The notes under the pieces: model-generated
What the model saw: the letters and a program-made list of their open reading frames with translations, nothing else
What the model was told of the DNA's origin: nothing
The model's database searches: none
In this document: positions 43,231-52,975 of the stretch, one piece after another
Numbering within the stretch: the first letter of the stretch is position 1
How the letters are laid out: each line of letters opens with the position of its first letter
Program-made: the position numbers and the translations under genes
Assembly (NCBI GenBank): GCA_910575625.1
Contig: CAJTFD010000001.1
Span: forward strand, 1 to 64,000
Direction: 5' to 3'
Origin: Clostridia bacterium
GTDB taxonomy: Bacteria; Bacillota; Clostridia; Lachnospirales; Lachnospiraceae
DNA length: 64,000 bases

Positions 43231-44982
43231 CTACTCCACGTCCTGAAGAGCTACAACACCTTCCTCCCCAGTCCGGACTTTCACAACTTTACTCACATTA
43301 TAGACAAAGATCTTCCCGTCCCCGATGTGTCCGGTATAGAGCGCTTTCTTGGCCGCCTCGATCACCGTCTCCACAGGGATCTTGCTGACCACCACCTCGA
43401 CCTTGACTTTCGGCAGCAGTGTCGCATCCACTTCCACACCGCGGTACATCTCGCCCGCGCCCTTTTGCACGCCGCAGCCCATGACCTGTGTCACAGTCAT
43501 ACCCGTCACGCCCAGGTCATTCATCGCCTTCTTCAACTGATCATAGCGGGACAGCTTTGCGATGATCGCCACCTTGAAGATATTGGCGCTCTCCAGGGGC
43601 GCGACTGCCACTTTCACAGCCGCCTCCTTCTGTACCGCAGACGCTGTATCGTAATCGTCAGAACCCAAGTCTGTGTTCTCATTGATCTCCATGGTCATGG
43701 TGTTGGACACATCCATGATGCTAAATCCCGAATAAGCGGAAGCCAGACCATGTTCGCAGGAATCCAGGCCGACAATCTCCTCTTCCTCCGTCACGCGCAG
43801 CCCTGTACACGCCTTGACGATCATAAATGCGATCGTGATCGTCACCGCCGTCCAAACCGCCACAGCCGCAAACCCAACCAGCTGCAGTCCCAGCTGCCCG
43901 AAACCGCCTCCATAAAACAACCCTTCCTGGATACCGGCCGTATCAAAAGCCGGGGAGGAAGATGTGGCAAACAGGCCCACTGCGATCGTGCCCCAGATAC
44001 CGTTCAGACAATGGACAGCCACCGCACCCACAGGGTCGTCGATGTGCAGTTTATAGTCCAAAAACCAGACCCCGAAGATGACCAGCACGCCGCCCACGGC
44101 CCCGATCACCAGTGCGCCAAAGCAGTCCGTCACATCACAGGAAGCCGTGATCGCCACCAACCCAGCCAGAGACGCATTCAAGCACATGGACACATCCGGT
44201 TTCCCATATTTTATCCATGTAAAGATCAGACAGACCACCGTGGCGATCGCCGGTGCGATCGTGGTCGTCACAAAGATCGAAGCCAGTTCATCCACGGACT
44301 GTGCCGCCGCCCCGTTGAACCCATACCAGCCAAACCACAGGATAAAGACACCCAGACATCCAAGGGGCAGATTGTGCCCTGGGAATGCGTTGACTTTCGT
44401 GACCTTTCCATCCTTATCCCTGGTAAATTTCCCGATGCGCGGCCCTAAGATCTTCGCCCCGATCAGCGCCGAGATGCCGCCCACCATATGGATCGCGCAG
44501 GAGCCGGCGTAATCATGGAAACCGATCTGGGCGAGCCATCCGCCGCCCCAGATCCAGTGCGCCTCGATCGGATAGATCAGCGCGGAGATCACCGCCGAAT
44601 AAAAGCAGTATGATAAAAATTTTGTCCGCTCCGCCATGGCCCCCGACACGATCGTGGCCGTCGTCGCGCAGAACACCAGGTTGAACACAAAACTGGACCA
44701 GTCAAAATCCGCATAAGCCGTGAATATGTCAAACCCTGGCCGCCCGATCAGTCCCATCACATCTTCGCCCAGCAGCAGACTGAACCCGATCAATATGAAC
44801 ATCACCGTCCCGATACAGAAATCCATCAGATTCTTCATCAGGATATTGCCCGCATTTTTGGCCCGTGTAAATCCCGTCTCCACCATGGCAAAACCGGCCT
44901 GCATCCAGAACACCAATGCCGCGCCGATCAAGAACCAGACGCCGAATATCTCTCCGTTTACAACACTCATGATATCTTCCAT
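43231..44982 (-). CDS. amt: Ammonium transporter fused to a C-terminal PII (GlnB/GlnK) domain
   Basis: A 583-aa fusion. Residues about 10-420 are an Amt channel with 11 membrane segments (LIGAALVFWMQAGFAMVETG, VETGFTRAKNAGN, NWxW-like AHWIWGGGWLAQIGFHDYAG, HxxGG-type motifs). After a linker, residues about 465-575 form a PII domain: AIIAKLSRYDQLKKAMNDLG, GVQKGAGEMYRGVEVDATLL with the T-loop tyrosine, PKVKVEVVVSKIPVETVIEA and TGHIGDGKIFVY. Free PII trimers normally block Amt through the T-loop; here the regulator is built in. The ATG follows GGGAGGAATGAT. A folded leader lies upstream, and glnN is the next gene. Confidence 0.93.
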   Translation of the reverse strand: MEDIMSVVNGEIFGVWFLIGAALVFWMQAGFAMVETGFTRAKNAGNILMKNLMDFCIGTVMFILIGFSLLLGEDVMGLIGRPGFDIFTAYADFDWSSFVFNLVFCATTATIVSGAMAERTKFLSYCFYSAVISALIYPIEAHWIWGGGWLAQIGFHDYAGSCAIHMVGGISALIGAKILGPRIGKFTRDKDGKVTKVNAFPGHNLPLGCLGVFILWFGWYGFNGAAAQSVDELASIFVTTTIAPAIATVVCLIFTWIKYGKPDVSMCLNASLAGLVAITASCDVTDCFGALVIGAVGGVLVIFGVWFLDYKLHIDDPVGAVAVHCLNGIWGTIAVGLFATSSSPAFDTAGIQEGLFYGGGFGQLGLQLVGFAAVAVWTAVTITIAFMIVKACTGLRVTEEEEIVGLDSCEHGLASAYSGFSIMDVSNTMTMEINENTDLGSDDYDTASAVQKEAAVKVAVAPLESANIFKVAIIAKLSRYDQLKKAMNDLGVTGMTVTQVMGCGVQKGAGEMYRGVEVDATLLPKVKVEVVVSKIPVETVIEAAKKALYTGHIGDGKIFVYNVSKVVKVRTGEEGVVALQDVE

Positions 44983-45029
44983 ATCATTCCTCCCTCAAGA
45001 CAATACACATGTTCCTATATAAAATCGAC

Positions 45030-45195
45030 ATGTCTGCTGACGCAGACATCCCCATCCATGAAAGTCAGCTGCTCCGTGCCTTCGGCACTTCCACAGCTGC
45101 CAGGTGTATTCACAATCCGGGCTATCGCCCTACTTGTTCATACACCTTAGTCCGTCAAATGTCAGGCCGAGTGTGCAAACAAGTTTGCCCATCTT
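45030..45195 (-). promoter_or_regulatory. Strongly folded leader upstream of amt, candidate regulatory RNA
   Basis: Read towards amt, four hairpins follow one another: GGGCAAAC/GTTTGC (about 45174-45192), GGTGTAT...ATACACC enclosing GGGCGATAGCCC (45103-45146), CAGCTG...CAGCTG enclosing GTGCC-GAA-GGCAC (45066-45099), and ATGTCTGC-GTCA-GCAGACAT (45030-45049). None has a T-tract. The loops do not show the hexaloop pattern of ANTAR target RNAs. I cannot match it to a known riboswitch, and an element end or other RNA is possible. Confidence 0.5.
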
Positions 45196-45223
45196 CCTGC
45201 CGTTTTCCGGGACTTTCATAATA

Positions 45224-45278
45224 AAAAACGGAGCCAGGTATACTCGTATCCCTACGAGCGCCCTTGCTCCGTTTTTTT
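45224..45278 (-). terminator. Terminator after glnN (symmetrical)
   Basis: AAAAAACGGAGC and GCTCCGTTTTTTT form a long stem with an inner CTCGTAGGGATACGAG hairpin. On the minus strand a T-tract follows, 14 bases after the glnN stop. The A-rich opposite arm would let it work in both directions. Confidence 0.88.
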
Positions 45279-45291
45279 CCATATTAATATC

Positions 45292-47406
45292 CTACACTTC
45301 GAAGATCAGATCGCCGTAAGACGGCATCGGCCACATTTCTTTATCCACCAGCATTTCCAATTTATCCACTGGCGTACGCAGCGCTTCCATCGCCGGCATG
45401 ATCTTGTAATAATAAAACTCTGCCTGCTCCTTGCCTTCCTCCATCGCCGAACCCTGGTCGGCCAACTCCATCAGTACATGGAGATTCTTCTTCGTCTCCA
45501 CCAAAAGCCCTGAACACTCCGCCAGCAATTCCTGCTGTACGCTCACATCCACAGTCCCCGCAGACTTGATCGTGTTGATCGAATCCGCCAGCTTGGTCAC
45601 GTATTTGATCACAGCCGGTATGATCTGCTTGCTGGCGATGTCGATCATGACCCTGGCCTCGATGTTGATCGCCTTCGCGTAATGTTCGTACATGATCTCC
45701 GCACGGGATTCCAGCTCCGCCTTCGTGTATACCCCGAAACTCTCAAACAGTTTGATCGCCTTCGGCGTCACCAGGGATGGGATCGTCTCCACCATGGACC
45801 TGTGATGGGGGAGTCCTCTGCGCTCCGCCTCTTTGATCCACTCCTCTGAATAACCGTTGCCGTTAAATACAATCCTCTGATGCTCAGTGGCGTACTCTTT
45901 GATCATGTCATGGACGGCCATGTTAAAGTCGTCTGCTTTTTCCAGGATGTCACAGGCTTCTTTGAACGCCTCCGCAATGATCGTATTGAGGACGATATTC
46001 GGTGAAGCGATGGAATCCCTGGAACCGACCATACGGAATTCAAATTTATTTCCTGTAAAGGCAAACGGTGACGTCCGATTCCGGTCTGTGGCATCCTTTG
46101 CCAGGTCCGGGAGTGTCTTGACACCCGTCTGCAGTTTGCCGCCCTTTAAGCTGTGGGTCGCTGTTCCGGTGCTGATCAGCTGTTCCAGCACATCCTCCAG
46201 CTGTTCGCCCAGGAAGATGGAGATGATCGCCGGAGGCGCCTCGTTGGCCCCCAACCTGTGGTCGTTGCCCACATCCGCAGCAGATTCCCGCAGAAGATCC
46301 GCATGGATGTCCACTGCCTTTAAGATACATGTCAGCACCAGCAAGAACTGGATGTTCTCATGGGGTGTCTTGCCCGGCTCCAGCAGGTTGATGCCGTCGT
46401 CAGTGATGATCGACCAGTTGTTGTGTTTACCGGAGCCGTTCACGCCGGCAAAAGGTTTCTCATGGAGCAGGCATTTCATCCCATGCTCACAGGCCACTCT
46501 CTTTAATGTCTGCATCACGATGTGGTTGTGATCCACCGCGATATTCGCCTGGTCGTAAATGGTCGCGATCTCGTGCTGGGCCGGAGCCACCTCGTTGTGC
46601 TGCGTCTTCGCCGTCACACCCAATTTCCACAGCTCTTCGTTGACGTTCTTCATATAGGAAGCGATCCTCTGACGGATGGTCCCGAAATAGTGGTCATCCA
46701 ACTCCTGGCCCTTGGGCGGCATCGCCCCAAACAATGTACGCCCCGTATAGATCAGATCCTTCCTCTGCAAAAACTTCTTCTCATCCACCAGGAAATATTC
46801 CTGTTCCGGTCCCACCGAAGGTGTCACCTTCTTGGAAGTGGTGTTGCCGAACAAACGGACCAGACGCAATGCCTGACGATTGATCGCTTCCATGGAGCGC
46901 AGCAGCGGCGTCTTCTGATCCAAAGCCTCCCCCGTGTAGGAACAAAAAGCGGTCGGTATACACAAGATCGCGCCTGCCGCATCATGGCGTACAAATGCCG
47001 GTGACGTACAATCCCAAGCCGTGTAGCCCCTGGCTTCAAATGTGGCGCGCAGGCCGCCTGAAGGGAAGGAGGAAGCATCCGGTTCGCCTTTGATCAGCTC
47101 TTTTCCTGAAAAAGACATCAGCACTTTCCCGCTCTCCAGAGGCGCTGAGATAAACGAATCATGCTTCTCCGCCGTAACCCCTGTCAGAGGCTGGAACCAG
47201 TGTGAAAAGTGGGTCGCGCCCTTTTCAATGGCCCACTCCTTCATCTCATGTGCCACCACATCCGCGATCTCCGATGTCAGCTCTTTCCCCTCTTCAATGG
47301 TCTTTTTCAGCTCCTTATATACCTTTTTCGGCAGACGCTCCTGCATCACAGCATCGTTGAACACGTCCTCTCCGAAGATTTCAGTTACTTTAACTAGATC
47401 ACCCAT
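45292..47406 (-). CDS. glnN: Glutamine synthetase type III
   Basis: A 704-aa GSIII, which makes glutamine from glutamate, ammonia and ATP as a large two-ring dodecamer. Recognised stretches are [20 protein letters not shown] near the N-terminus, [78 protein letters not shown] [20 protein letters not shown] and [20 protein letters not shown]. The length fits the family (about 700-730). The ATG at 47406 has AGAGGAAAT upstream; the longer frame to 47472 was not used. A promoter lies about 100 bases upstream. With amt-PII it forms an ammonium uptake and assimilation pair. Confidence 0.96.
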   Translation of the reverse strand: MGDLVKVTEIFGEDVFNDAVMQERLPKKVYKELKKTIEEGKELTSEIADVVAHEMKEWAIEKGATHFSHWFQPLTGVTAEKHDSFISAPLESGKVLMSFSGKELIKGEPDASSFPSGGLRATFEARGYTAWDCTSPAFVRHDAAGAILCIPTAFCSYTGEALDQKTPLLRSMEAINRQALRLVRLFGNTTSKKVTPSVGPEQEYFLVDEKKFLQRKDLIYTGRTLFGAMPPKGQELDDHYFGTIRQRIASYMKNVNEELWKLGVTAKTQHNEVAPAQHEIATIYDQANIAVDHNHIVMQTLKRVACEHGMKCLLHEKPFAGVNGSGKHNNWSIITDDGINLLEPGKTPHENIQFLLVLTCILKAVDIHADLLRESAADVGNDHRLGANEAPPAIISIFLGEQLEDVLEQLISTGTATHSLKGGKLQTGVKTLPDLAKDATDRNRTSPFAFTGNKFEFRMVGSRDSIASPNIVLNTIIAEAFKEACDILEKADDFNMAVHDMIKEYATEHQRIVFNGNGYSEEWIKEAERRGLPHHRSMVETIPSLVTPKAIKLFESFGVYTKAELESRAEIMYEHYAKAINIEARVMIDIASKQIIPAVIKYVTKLADSINTIKSAGTVDVSVQQELLAECSGLLVETKKNLHVLMELADQGSAMEEGKEQAEFYYYKIMPAMEALRTPVDKLEMLVDKEMWPMPSYGDLIFEV

Positions 47407-47505
47407 ATTTCCTCTCCCTTTCATTTTGGCTATGGAAAAACTCCCATAATCTAAAAAAGACATTCCACCCATATATGTGGAACGCCTTTGTTCTCTCTGG
47501 ATATA

Positions 47506-47534
47506 AAGATACTCTAATTCTGAAATAAATGCAA
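47506..47534 (-). promoter_or_regulatory. Probable glnN promoter
   Basis: On the minus strand TTGCAT (47534-47529) and TATCTT (47511-47506) are separated by 17 bases. The leader to the ATG at 47406 is about 95 bases long. The -10 is a moderate match. Confidence 0.45.
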
Positions 47535-47601
47535 GAGTAATAATCCATAAAGTCAGTTTTGTATTTCTGGCGATTCCCGTCGATCTTTACAATGGACGTT
47601 T

Positions 47602-48492
47602 TTATGTGTCCAAAAACAAGTGCAGCGCCTGTTTTCTATTTTCCACATCGACCTGCTGATGACTGCCCCCGTATTCGCCGTCCAGTGTCCAGGAGATGGA
47701 TTCCTCAGACTTTATCGTGATCCTGCTCGTCTTAAAAGAATCGATCATATCCGTCCGGTCCTCCGCGACCAGCAGGGACGCGATGATCTCATTTAGCTCC
47801 AGGGGATTCTTCGGTCTGCGGATCAGCGTGACTTCAAACAGCCCGTCGCTCATATCCACATTTTTCCCGGTCAGATGCTTAAAACCACCGACGGAACGGG
47901 AATTTGTGATCATGCCATAGATATAATCCCCCTCCAGGCAGCGGTCTTCCGCCTGGATCTTACAGTGATAAGATTTGATATCCAGGAGGCGTTTGGCCCC
48001 TTCCAGGATGTATGCCACATGGCCCAGTATGTTTTTCAGATTCTGGTTTGTCTCGTAGGCCACATCGGTGAACAGTCCGAAGGCCGCGATATAGACAAAT
48101 GTACCGTCATTGAAACGCCCCACGTCGCACCGGTACAGGCCGCCTTTGGCCACAGCCGCGGCCGCCTTTACCATATCCTTTGGTATGGACAGGCTATTGG
48201 CAAAATCATTGGTGCTCCCCGCCGGTATATATCCCACAGGCACCGGACTGCCGCAGGCCATCAGCCCGGAGACCACTTCGTCGAGCGTCCCATCCCCGCC
48301 GCTGCAGACCACCGCGTCCACTTTGTCATGGTATTCCATGACCCGCTCGTAGCCATCCCCTTTCGCCTGGGTGGGGTAGACGATCGTCTCATATCCGGCT
48401 TTTACAAAAATATCGATGATATCGGCCAGTTTCGCCTTGATCAGGCCCTTCCCCGCCCGGGGATTGTATACAAAAAATAATCTCTTCTCCAT
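47602..48492 (-). CDS. Diacylglycerol kinase family lipid kinase (DagK/YegS/BmrU type)
   Basis: A 296-aa lipid kinase. It begins FFVYNPRAGKGLIKAKLADI and has the nucleotide-binding VVCSGGDGTLDEVVSGLMAC (residues about 60-80), PVGYIPAGSTNDFANSLSIP and the C-terminal domain FEVTLIRRPKNPLELNEIIA. It would phosphorylate diacylglycerol, returning it to phospholipid synthesis, or a related lipid, at the inner membrane face. It lies 13 bases after the aminopeptidase gene, probably in one operon. The exact lipid is not certain. Confidence 0.92.
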   Translation of the reverse strand: MEKRLFFVYNPRAGKGLIKAKLADIIDIFVKAGYETIVYPTQAKGDGYERVMEYHDKVDAVVCSGGDGTLDEVVSGLMACGSPVPVGYIPAGSTNDFANSLSIPKDMVKAAAAVAKGGLYRCDVGRFNDGTFVYIAAFGLFTDVAYETNQNLKNILGHVAYILEGAKRLLDIKSYHCKIQAEDRCLEGDYIYGMITNSRSVGGFKHLTGKNVDMSDGLFEVTLIRRPKNPLELNEIIASLLVAEDRTDMIDSFKTSRITIKSEESISWTLDGEYGGSHQQVDVENRKQALHLFLDT

Positions 48493-48505
48493 ACCCCCAC
48501 CCCCG

Positions 48506-49747
48506 TCATCCTGCCATAAACGCTTCGATCTCTTCCACAGTCTTTGGGATATCCCCCGACAAGACCTGACAGCCGTCCCTGGTCACCAGGAGAGTGTCCT
48601 CGATGCGGATGCCGATGCCCAATTCTGGGAAATAAAGCCCCGGCTCCAGTGTAAACATCATATCCTCCTCCAACACAGCGTGTTCATCCCCCACATCATG
48701 GGTGTACAGGCCGATGTAGTGCCCGGAGCCGTGATAGTAGTACTGAGCGATCTCCTCCTTTTCCTGGATCATCCCCAGCTTGATCAGTTCCTCCGCCATA
48801 ACGCCCTTGCTGATCTCCTGCAGCTCATCTTTCGGCTGTCCCGGTCTTGTGCGGGCGATGGCCGCTTCCAGTCCTTTGAGCACTACCTCATAGAGCTCTC
48901 TCTGCTGTTTCGTAAATCGACCGCCCACCGGATATGTCCGGCTCACATCCGATGCGTAATGGCCCCATTCCGCTCCCAGATCGAATAAGATCATGTCCCC
49001 GTCTGCCATCTGTCGGTCATTTGCAACGTAATGGAGCACGCACGCATTGGGACCGGAAGCCGCGATCGTCGGGAAGGCATGCCCCGCGTTGTTATCTTTC
49101 AGCACAAAATCAAAATATGCTTCCGCCTGGTACTCATACATCCCGGGCTTCAAATTTTTCAGCATATGCAGCACACCCGCGCTGGTGATCTGACAGGCTT
49201 TCCTGTGCAGAGCGATCTCCTCTTTCGTCTTCACCTGGCGCATCAGGCTCAGCTGCCAAAAAGTATTGTGGATGCGGATGTACGGATAATTTGACTGGAC
49301 TCTTGCCGCAAACTCCTGTGCCGGATTCTGGGTGAAATTGTTTTCCCACTTTGCGATATCGATATAAAGATGCTCGATCAGATTTTTCCTGCCAAAGAGA
49401 GGGATGCTCTCCATGAATTTCTCCAGATATTCCACCTGTTCGATCCCAGTCTCGGCACTGACGCTCTCTTTTGTGTAGGATATCCCTTCCCAACGCTGTT
49501 TTTTCTCGTCCGGATGATCGATGAACAGGACTTCCCGGTATTTTCCCTCCTCCTTCACCGCCATAAAGACCGCCTTCGGCTGCTCAAAACCGGTCAGATA
49601 GTAAAAATTCGCGTAGGGCGTGAACGGAAACATCTGGTCACCCCTGTCCTCTTTCAACTCCCCGGCAAAAACAAATCCCATGGAATTGTCCTGTAAGATC
49701 TCCCGGTAAAGCTCTCTCCTGCTCCTATGAAATTCTGGACTGATCAT
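48506..49747 (-). CDS. pepP: Aminopeptidase P family protein (Xaa-Pro aminopeptidase)
   Basis: A 413-aa M24B metallopeptidase with the N-terminal AMP_N domain (about 1-130: RRELYREILQDNSMGFVFAG, YLTGFEQPKAVFM) and the pita-bread catalytic domain. The five metal ligands are visible in ILFDLGAEWGHYASDVSRTY (two Asp), HGSGHYIGLYTHDVGDEHAV (His), FTLEPGLYFPELGIGIRIED (two Glu). It removes N-terminal residues before proline, in the cytoplasm. No signal peptide is seen. It is followed closely by the lipid kinase gene and is separated from rplQ by a terminator. Confidence 0.94.
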   Translation of the reverse strand: MISPEFHRSRRELYREILQDNSMGFVFAGELKEDRGDQMFPFTPYANFYYLTGFEQPKAVFMAVKEEGKYREVLFIDHPDEKKQRWEGISYTKESVSAETGIEQVEYLEKFMESIPLFGRKNLIEHLYIDIAKWENNFTQNPAQEFAARVQSNYPYIRIHNTFWQLSLMRQVKTKEEIALHRKACQITSAGVLHMLKNLKPGMYEYQAEAYFDFVLKDNNAGHAFPTIAASGPNACVLHYVANDRQMADGDMILFDLGAEWGHYASDVSRTYPVGGRFTKQQRELYEVVLKGLEAAIARTRPGQPKDELQEISKGVMAEELIKLGMIQEKEEIAQYYYHGSGHYIGLYTHDVGDEHAVLEEDMMFTLEPGLYFPELGIGIRIEDTLLVTRDGCQVLSGDIPKTVEEIEAFMAG

Positions 49748-49879
49748 CTACTGCCTCCTCTACTTTAAAATTCCCGCCGCCGAATAGCCGGCATCAATTC
49801 AGGGATGCCAAATGCGCCCGCCAAACTTTCATGTGTGGTGGTGCGTCCACTGCCAGGCGCATGCAGGTTTGATATATGC

Positions 49880-49910
49880 CAAAAGGAACGCAGCTTCCCG
49901 CCGCGTCCCC
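49880..49910 (-). terminator. Terminator of the ribosomal protein/rpoA operon
   Basis: On the minus strand GGGACGCGGC pairs with GCTGCGTTCC around GGGAA, followed by TTTTGG. It lies about 20 bases after the rplQ stop and closes the long S10-spc-alpha transcription unit. Confidence 0.78.
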
Positions 49911-49926
49911 CGTTTGATCCTTTTAT

Positions 49927-50463
49927 CTACACCAATTCCAATACTACTTCCATAGCAGCGTCGCCTTTTCTCGGACCAATCTTCACGATACGTGTATATC
50001 CACCGTTCCGGCCTTCGTACTTTGGCGCGATCTCTGAAAACATCTTATCTACCATGTCTACCTGTTTTGTATTTCTCTTCTTTCCAGCGTTCTTTGTCGG
50101 AACTTCTTTCACCGGATAGAATACCTTGAGCATCTGTCTCCGGGCATGGAGTCTGGAAGGAGAGTCCTTCTTGATCTCTTTTGCCACTTCCTCGAAAAGA
50201 GCTACTTTCTTACCGTCTACGACCTTCTTTTCTCTCTTGCCGTCGGCATCTCTCTTGGCAACTTTTGCCATGACAGTCACTGTCTCATAGTTGTCCTTCT
50301 CCCGGACAGCCATAGCGATCAGACCTTCCGCGATCTTGCGCACTTCTTTCGCTTTGCTCTCTGTCGTCACGATCTTGCCATGATATAACAGGTTCGTCAC
50401 CTGATTGCGCAGAAGGGCTTTCCTCTGACTGGATGTTCTTCCTAATTTTCTGTATTTTGCCAT
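49927..50463 (-). CDS. rplQ: 50S ribosomal protein L17
   Basis: A 178-aa L17: MAKYRKLGRTSSQRKALLRN, QVTNLLYHGKIVTTESKAKE, then RLHARRQMLKVFYPVKEVPT. It is longer than the roughly 120-residue Bacillus protein, because an insertion of about 45 residues lies between the N-terminal domain and RLHARRQ (VTVMAKVAKRDADGKREKKV and following), as is common in Lachnospiraceae. It is the last gene of the alpha operon, 84 bases after rpoA. Confidence 0.97.
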   Translation of the reverse strand: MAKYRKLGRTSSQRKALLRNQVTNLLYHGKIVTTESKAKEVRKIAEGLIAMAVREKDNYETVTVMAKVAKRDADGKREKKVVDGKKVALFEEVAKEIKKDSPSRLHARRQMLKVFYPVKEVPTKNAGKKRNTKQVDMVDKMFSEIAPKYEGRNGGYTRIVKIGPRKGDAAMEVVLELV

Positions 50464-50547
50464 TTTTCAAATCCTCCATCTGTGGGGCAACCCTGCCACG
50501 CTCATCGGGCTTACTGACAGGTGCCAGGCATCCACTTTCTATAATTT

Positions 50548-51507
50548 TTACTCTTCTACAGGCTGGAGCTGTAAGCCGAGTTCTTTTAATTTCGCCAACA
50601 CTTCTTCCAATGACTTACGCCCTAAGTTCCGCACCTTCATCATGTCCTCGGAAGTCCTGTTGCACAGTTCCTCCACAGTGTTGATGCCGGCCCTCTTTAA
50701 GCAGTTGAAAGAACGCACAGACAACTCCAATTCGTCGATGCTCATCTCCAGCACCTTCTCCTTCTCGTTGTCCTCTTTCTCGATCATCACTTCCGCAGTC
50801 TTGGCATTCTCAGACAGATCGATAAACAGGCTCAAATGCTCACTCAAGACTTTTGCCGCCAGGCTTACCGCTTCGTCCGGATCTAACGTACCATTTGTAT
50901 ATACATCAAGCGTCAACTTATCAAAATCTGTGATCTGACCAACACGAGTATTCTCTACAGTTAGGTTCACACGCTCTACGGGCGTGTAGATGGAATCGAT
51001 GGCGATGACCCCAATGGGCATGTCGTCCGTCTTACCCTTCTCTGAGCTGACATAGCCCCGTCCCTTTGTAATGGTCAGTTCCATTACAAGCCTGCAGTCT
51101 TTGCCGCCGTTTAAGGTGGCGATCACCAGGTCTGGATTCATGATCTCAATATCCTGATCCACCTGGATATCTGCCGCCGTCACGGTTCCTTTTCCTTCAC
51201 ACTCCACATAGGCAACCTTCGGTTCATTATCCGTACTCCTGTTCCGGATTGCGAGGCTCTTCAGGTTCATGATGATTTCCGTCACGTCTTCCTTTACGCC
51301 AGGGATCGAACTGAATTCATGAAGCACCCCGTCGATCTTTACCTGACTGACCGCAGCCCCTGGCAAAGAGGAGAGCATGATGCGCCTGAGCGAATTTCCC
51401 AAAGTAGTCCCATATCCTCTCTCCAAAGGTTCCACTACAAATCTGCCGTATTTTTTATCTTCGGAAATATCCGTAATTTCAATCTTAGGCTTATTAAAAT
51501 CAAACAC
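50548..51507 (-). CDS. rpoA: DNA-directed RNA polymerase subunit alpha
   Basis: A 319-aa alpha subunit. The N-terminal dimer domain shows [20 protein letters not shown] and [20 protein letters not shown]; the C-terminal domain (about 250-310) shows [20 protein letters not shown] and [16 protein letters not shown], which contact UP elements and activators. It gives a reference within the window for the alpha-CTD-like domains of the gene at 12316. The position between rpsD and rplQ is canonical. Confidence 0.98.
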   Translation of the reverse strand: MFDFNKPKIEITDISEDKKYGRFVVEPLERGYGTTLGNSLRRIMLSSLPGAAVSQVKIDGVLHEFSSIPGVKEDVTEIIMNLKSLAIRNRSTDNEPKVAYVECEGKGTVTAADIQVDQDIEIMNPDLVIATLNGGKDCRLVMELTITKGRGYVSSEKGKTDDMPIGVIAIDSIYTPVERVNLTVENTRVGQITDFDKLTLDVYTNGTLDPDEAVSLAAKVLSEHLSLFIDLSENAKTAEVMIEKEDNEKEKVLEMSIDELELSVRSFNCLKRAGINTVEELCNRTSEDMMKVRNLGRKSLEEVLAKLKELGLQLQPVEE

Positions 51508-51535
51508 TATAAGACACCTCCTTGGGTGTTACCTA

Positions 51536-52129
51536 TTATTTAGAGTATAACTCGACGATGAGCATCTCATCCACTGGCACATCGATCACTTCTCTCGTGG
51601 GGAGCTCTTTTACGACCCCTTTCAGGTTTTCCTGGTCAGAGTCAAGCCACTCTGGTACAAGTCTGCCCGCAGTGATCTCCAGGACACCTTTGTACCTCTC
51701 GGAGCCTTTACATTTTTCTCTGATCTCGACAACATCGCCTGCCTTCACGAGGAAAGAGGGGATGCTGACCACTTTTCCGTTCACGGTCACGTGTTTATGG
51801 CCGACGATCTGCCTTGCTTCCCTCCTCGTCCTTGCAAGACCAAGACGGAAGATGACGTTGTCAAGTCTGCGCTCTAAAAGAGACATCAGGTTTGCACCGG
51901 TCATGCCCGGCATCTTATCGGCTTTTTTATAATAATTACGGAAGGGTTTTTCCAATACACCATAAATAAACTTTGCTTTCTGTTTCTCGCGCAGCTGAAG
52001 GCCGTATTCGGATATCTTCCGGTTGGTCCTGCGCAGCTGCCTTGTGGATTTCTTATTGATCCCAAGATACATTGGGTCCAGATCCAAAGATCTGCATCTT
52101 TTCAGTACTGGCACACGATTTATTGCCAT
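51536..52129 (-). CDS. rpsD: 30S ribosomal protein S4
   Basis: A 197-aa S4 with an S4 RNA-binding domain at about 90-150 (LERRLDNVIFRLGLARTRRE, GHKHVTVNGKVVSIPSFLVK). The N-terminus (VPVLKRCRSLDLDPMYLGIN) lacks the zinc-binding Cys set, so this is the zinc-free form. It is a primary 16S rRNA binder, placed between rpsK and rpoA as usual. Confidence 0.97.
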   Translation of the reverse strand: MAINRVPVLKRCRSLDLDPMYLGINKKSTRQLRRTNRKISEYGLQLREKQKAKFIYGVLEKPFRNYYKKADKMPGMTGANLMSLLERRLDNVIFRLGLARTRREARQIVGHKHVTVNGKVVSIPSFLVKAGDVVEIREKCKGSERYKGVLEITAGRLVPEWLDSDQENLKGVVKELPTREVIDVPVDEMLIVELYSK

Positions 52130-52168
52130 GTTTAGCTACCTCCTATATCAATCTCTATGAAAAATGGA

Positions 52169-52561
52169 CTATACTCTACGGCGTTTCGGGGGACGGCAAC
52201 CGTTGTGGGGAACGGGTGTCACGTCGCGGATACTTGTCACTGCCAGACCACATGCCTGCAGGGCACGGATCGCTGCTTCTCTTCCTGAACCAGGACCTTT
52301 TACCATTACATCTACCGTCTTCAGACCATGTACCAAAGCAGCCTTCGCAGCAGTCTCCGCCGCCATCTGTGCTGCATAGGGAGTAGATTTCCTTGAACCT
52401 TTGAATCCCAGGCCGCCGGCGCTCGCCCATGACAGAGCGTTGCCTTCTGTATCCGTCAATGTAACAATGGTGTTGTTAAAGGATGACTGGATATGTGCCT
52501 GTCCTCGTTCAACGTTTTTCTTGACACGACGTTTTGTCGGTTTCTTTGTCGTTTTTGCCAT
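52169..52561 (-). CDS. rpsK: 30S ribosomal protein S11
   Basis: A 130-aa S11: [80 protein letters not shown], and the C-terminal [11 protein letters not shown]. It lies on the 30S platform. It sits 45 bases after rpsM in the alpha operon. Confidence 0.98.
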   Translation of the reverse strand: MAKTTKKPTKRRVKKNVERGQAHIQSSFNNTIVTLTDTEGNALSWASAGGLGFKGSRKSTPYAAQMAAETAAKAALVHGLKTVDVMVKGPGSGREAAIRALQACGLAVTSIRDVTPVPHNGCRPPKRRRV

Positions 52562-52606
52562 TTTAAACTAACCTACACTTTCTATACATTCTTATTTCAG
52601 AGTTAT

Positions 52607-52975
52607 CTATTTCTTCTTATTAGCAACCGTCCTCTTCGGACCTTTCCTTGTCCTGGCATTTGTCTTGGTGTTCTGGCCACGGACAGGCAGTCCTTTCCTA
52701 TGGCGGATCCCCCTGTAACATCCGATCTCCTGGAGCCTCTTGATGTTCATGGCGATCTCCCTGCGCAGATCACCTTCCACGATACAGGTCTCCTCGATCG
52801 CTTCACGGAGCTTGTTCACCTCTGCGTCCGTCAGGTCCCTGACGCGGGTGTCCGGGTTTACGCCGGTCTTCTCCAACAGTTTGTTTGAAGTTGTCCTGCC
52901 GATCCCATAGATATAGGTCAGGCCGATCTCTACACGTTTGTCTCTCGGTAAGTCCACACCAGCTATACGAGCCAT
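52607..52975 (-). CDS. rpsM: 30S ribosomal protein S13
   Basis: A 122-aa S13: [60 protein letters not shown] and the basic tail [20 protein letters not shown] that reaches the decoding site. It is unusual only in context: about 390 bases of structured non-coding DNA separate it from rpmJ upstream, where operons of this type are normally tight. Confidence 0.98.
   Translation of the reverse strand: MARIAGVDLPRDKRVEIGLTYIYGIGRTTSNKLLEKTGVNPDTRVRDLTDAEVNKLREAIEETCIVEGDLRREIAMNIKRLQEIGCYRGIRHRKGLPVRGQNTKTNARTRKGPKRTVANKKK

Noticed and set aside
43327..44448. 373-codon plus-strand frame
   Set aside because: It is the shadow of the ammonium transporter gene; the translation is His/Arg/Gln-rich without a domain, and amt on the other strand is unmistakable.
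45030..45195. ANTAR-type nitrogen-regulated leader RNA upstream of amt
   Set aside because: The hairpins carry tri- and tetraloops rather than the paired hexaloops with A1 and G4 that define that motif.
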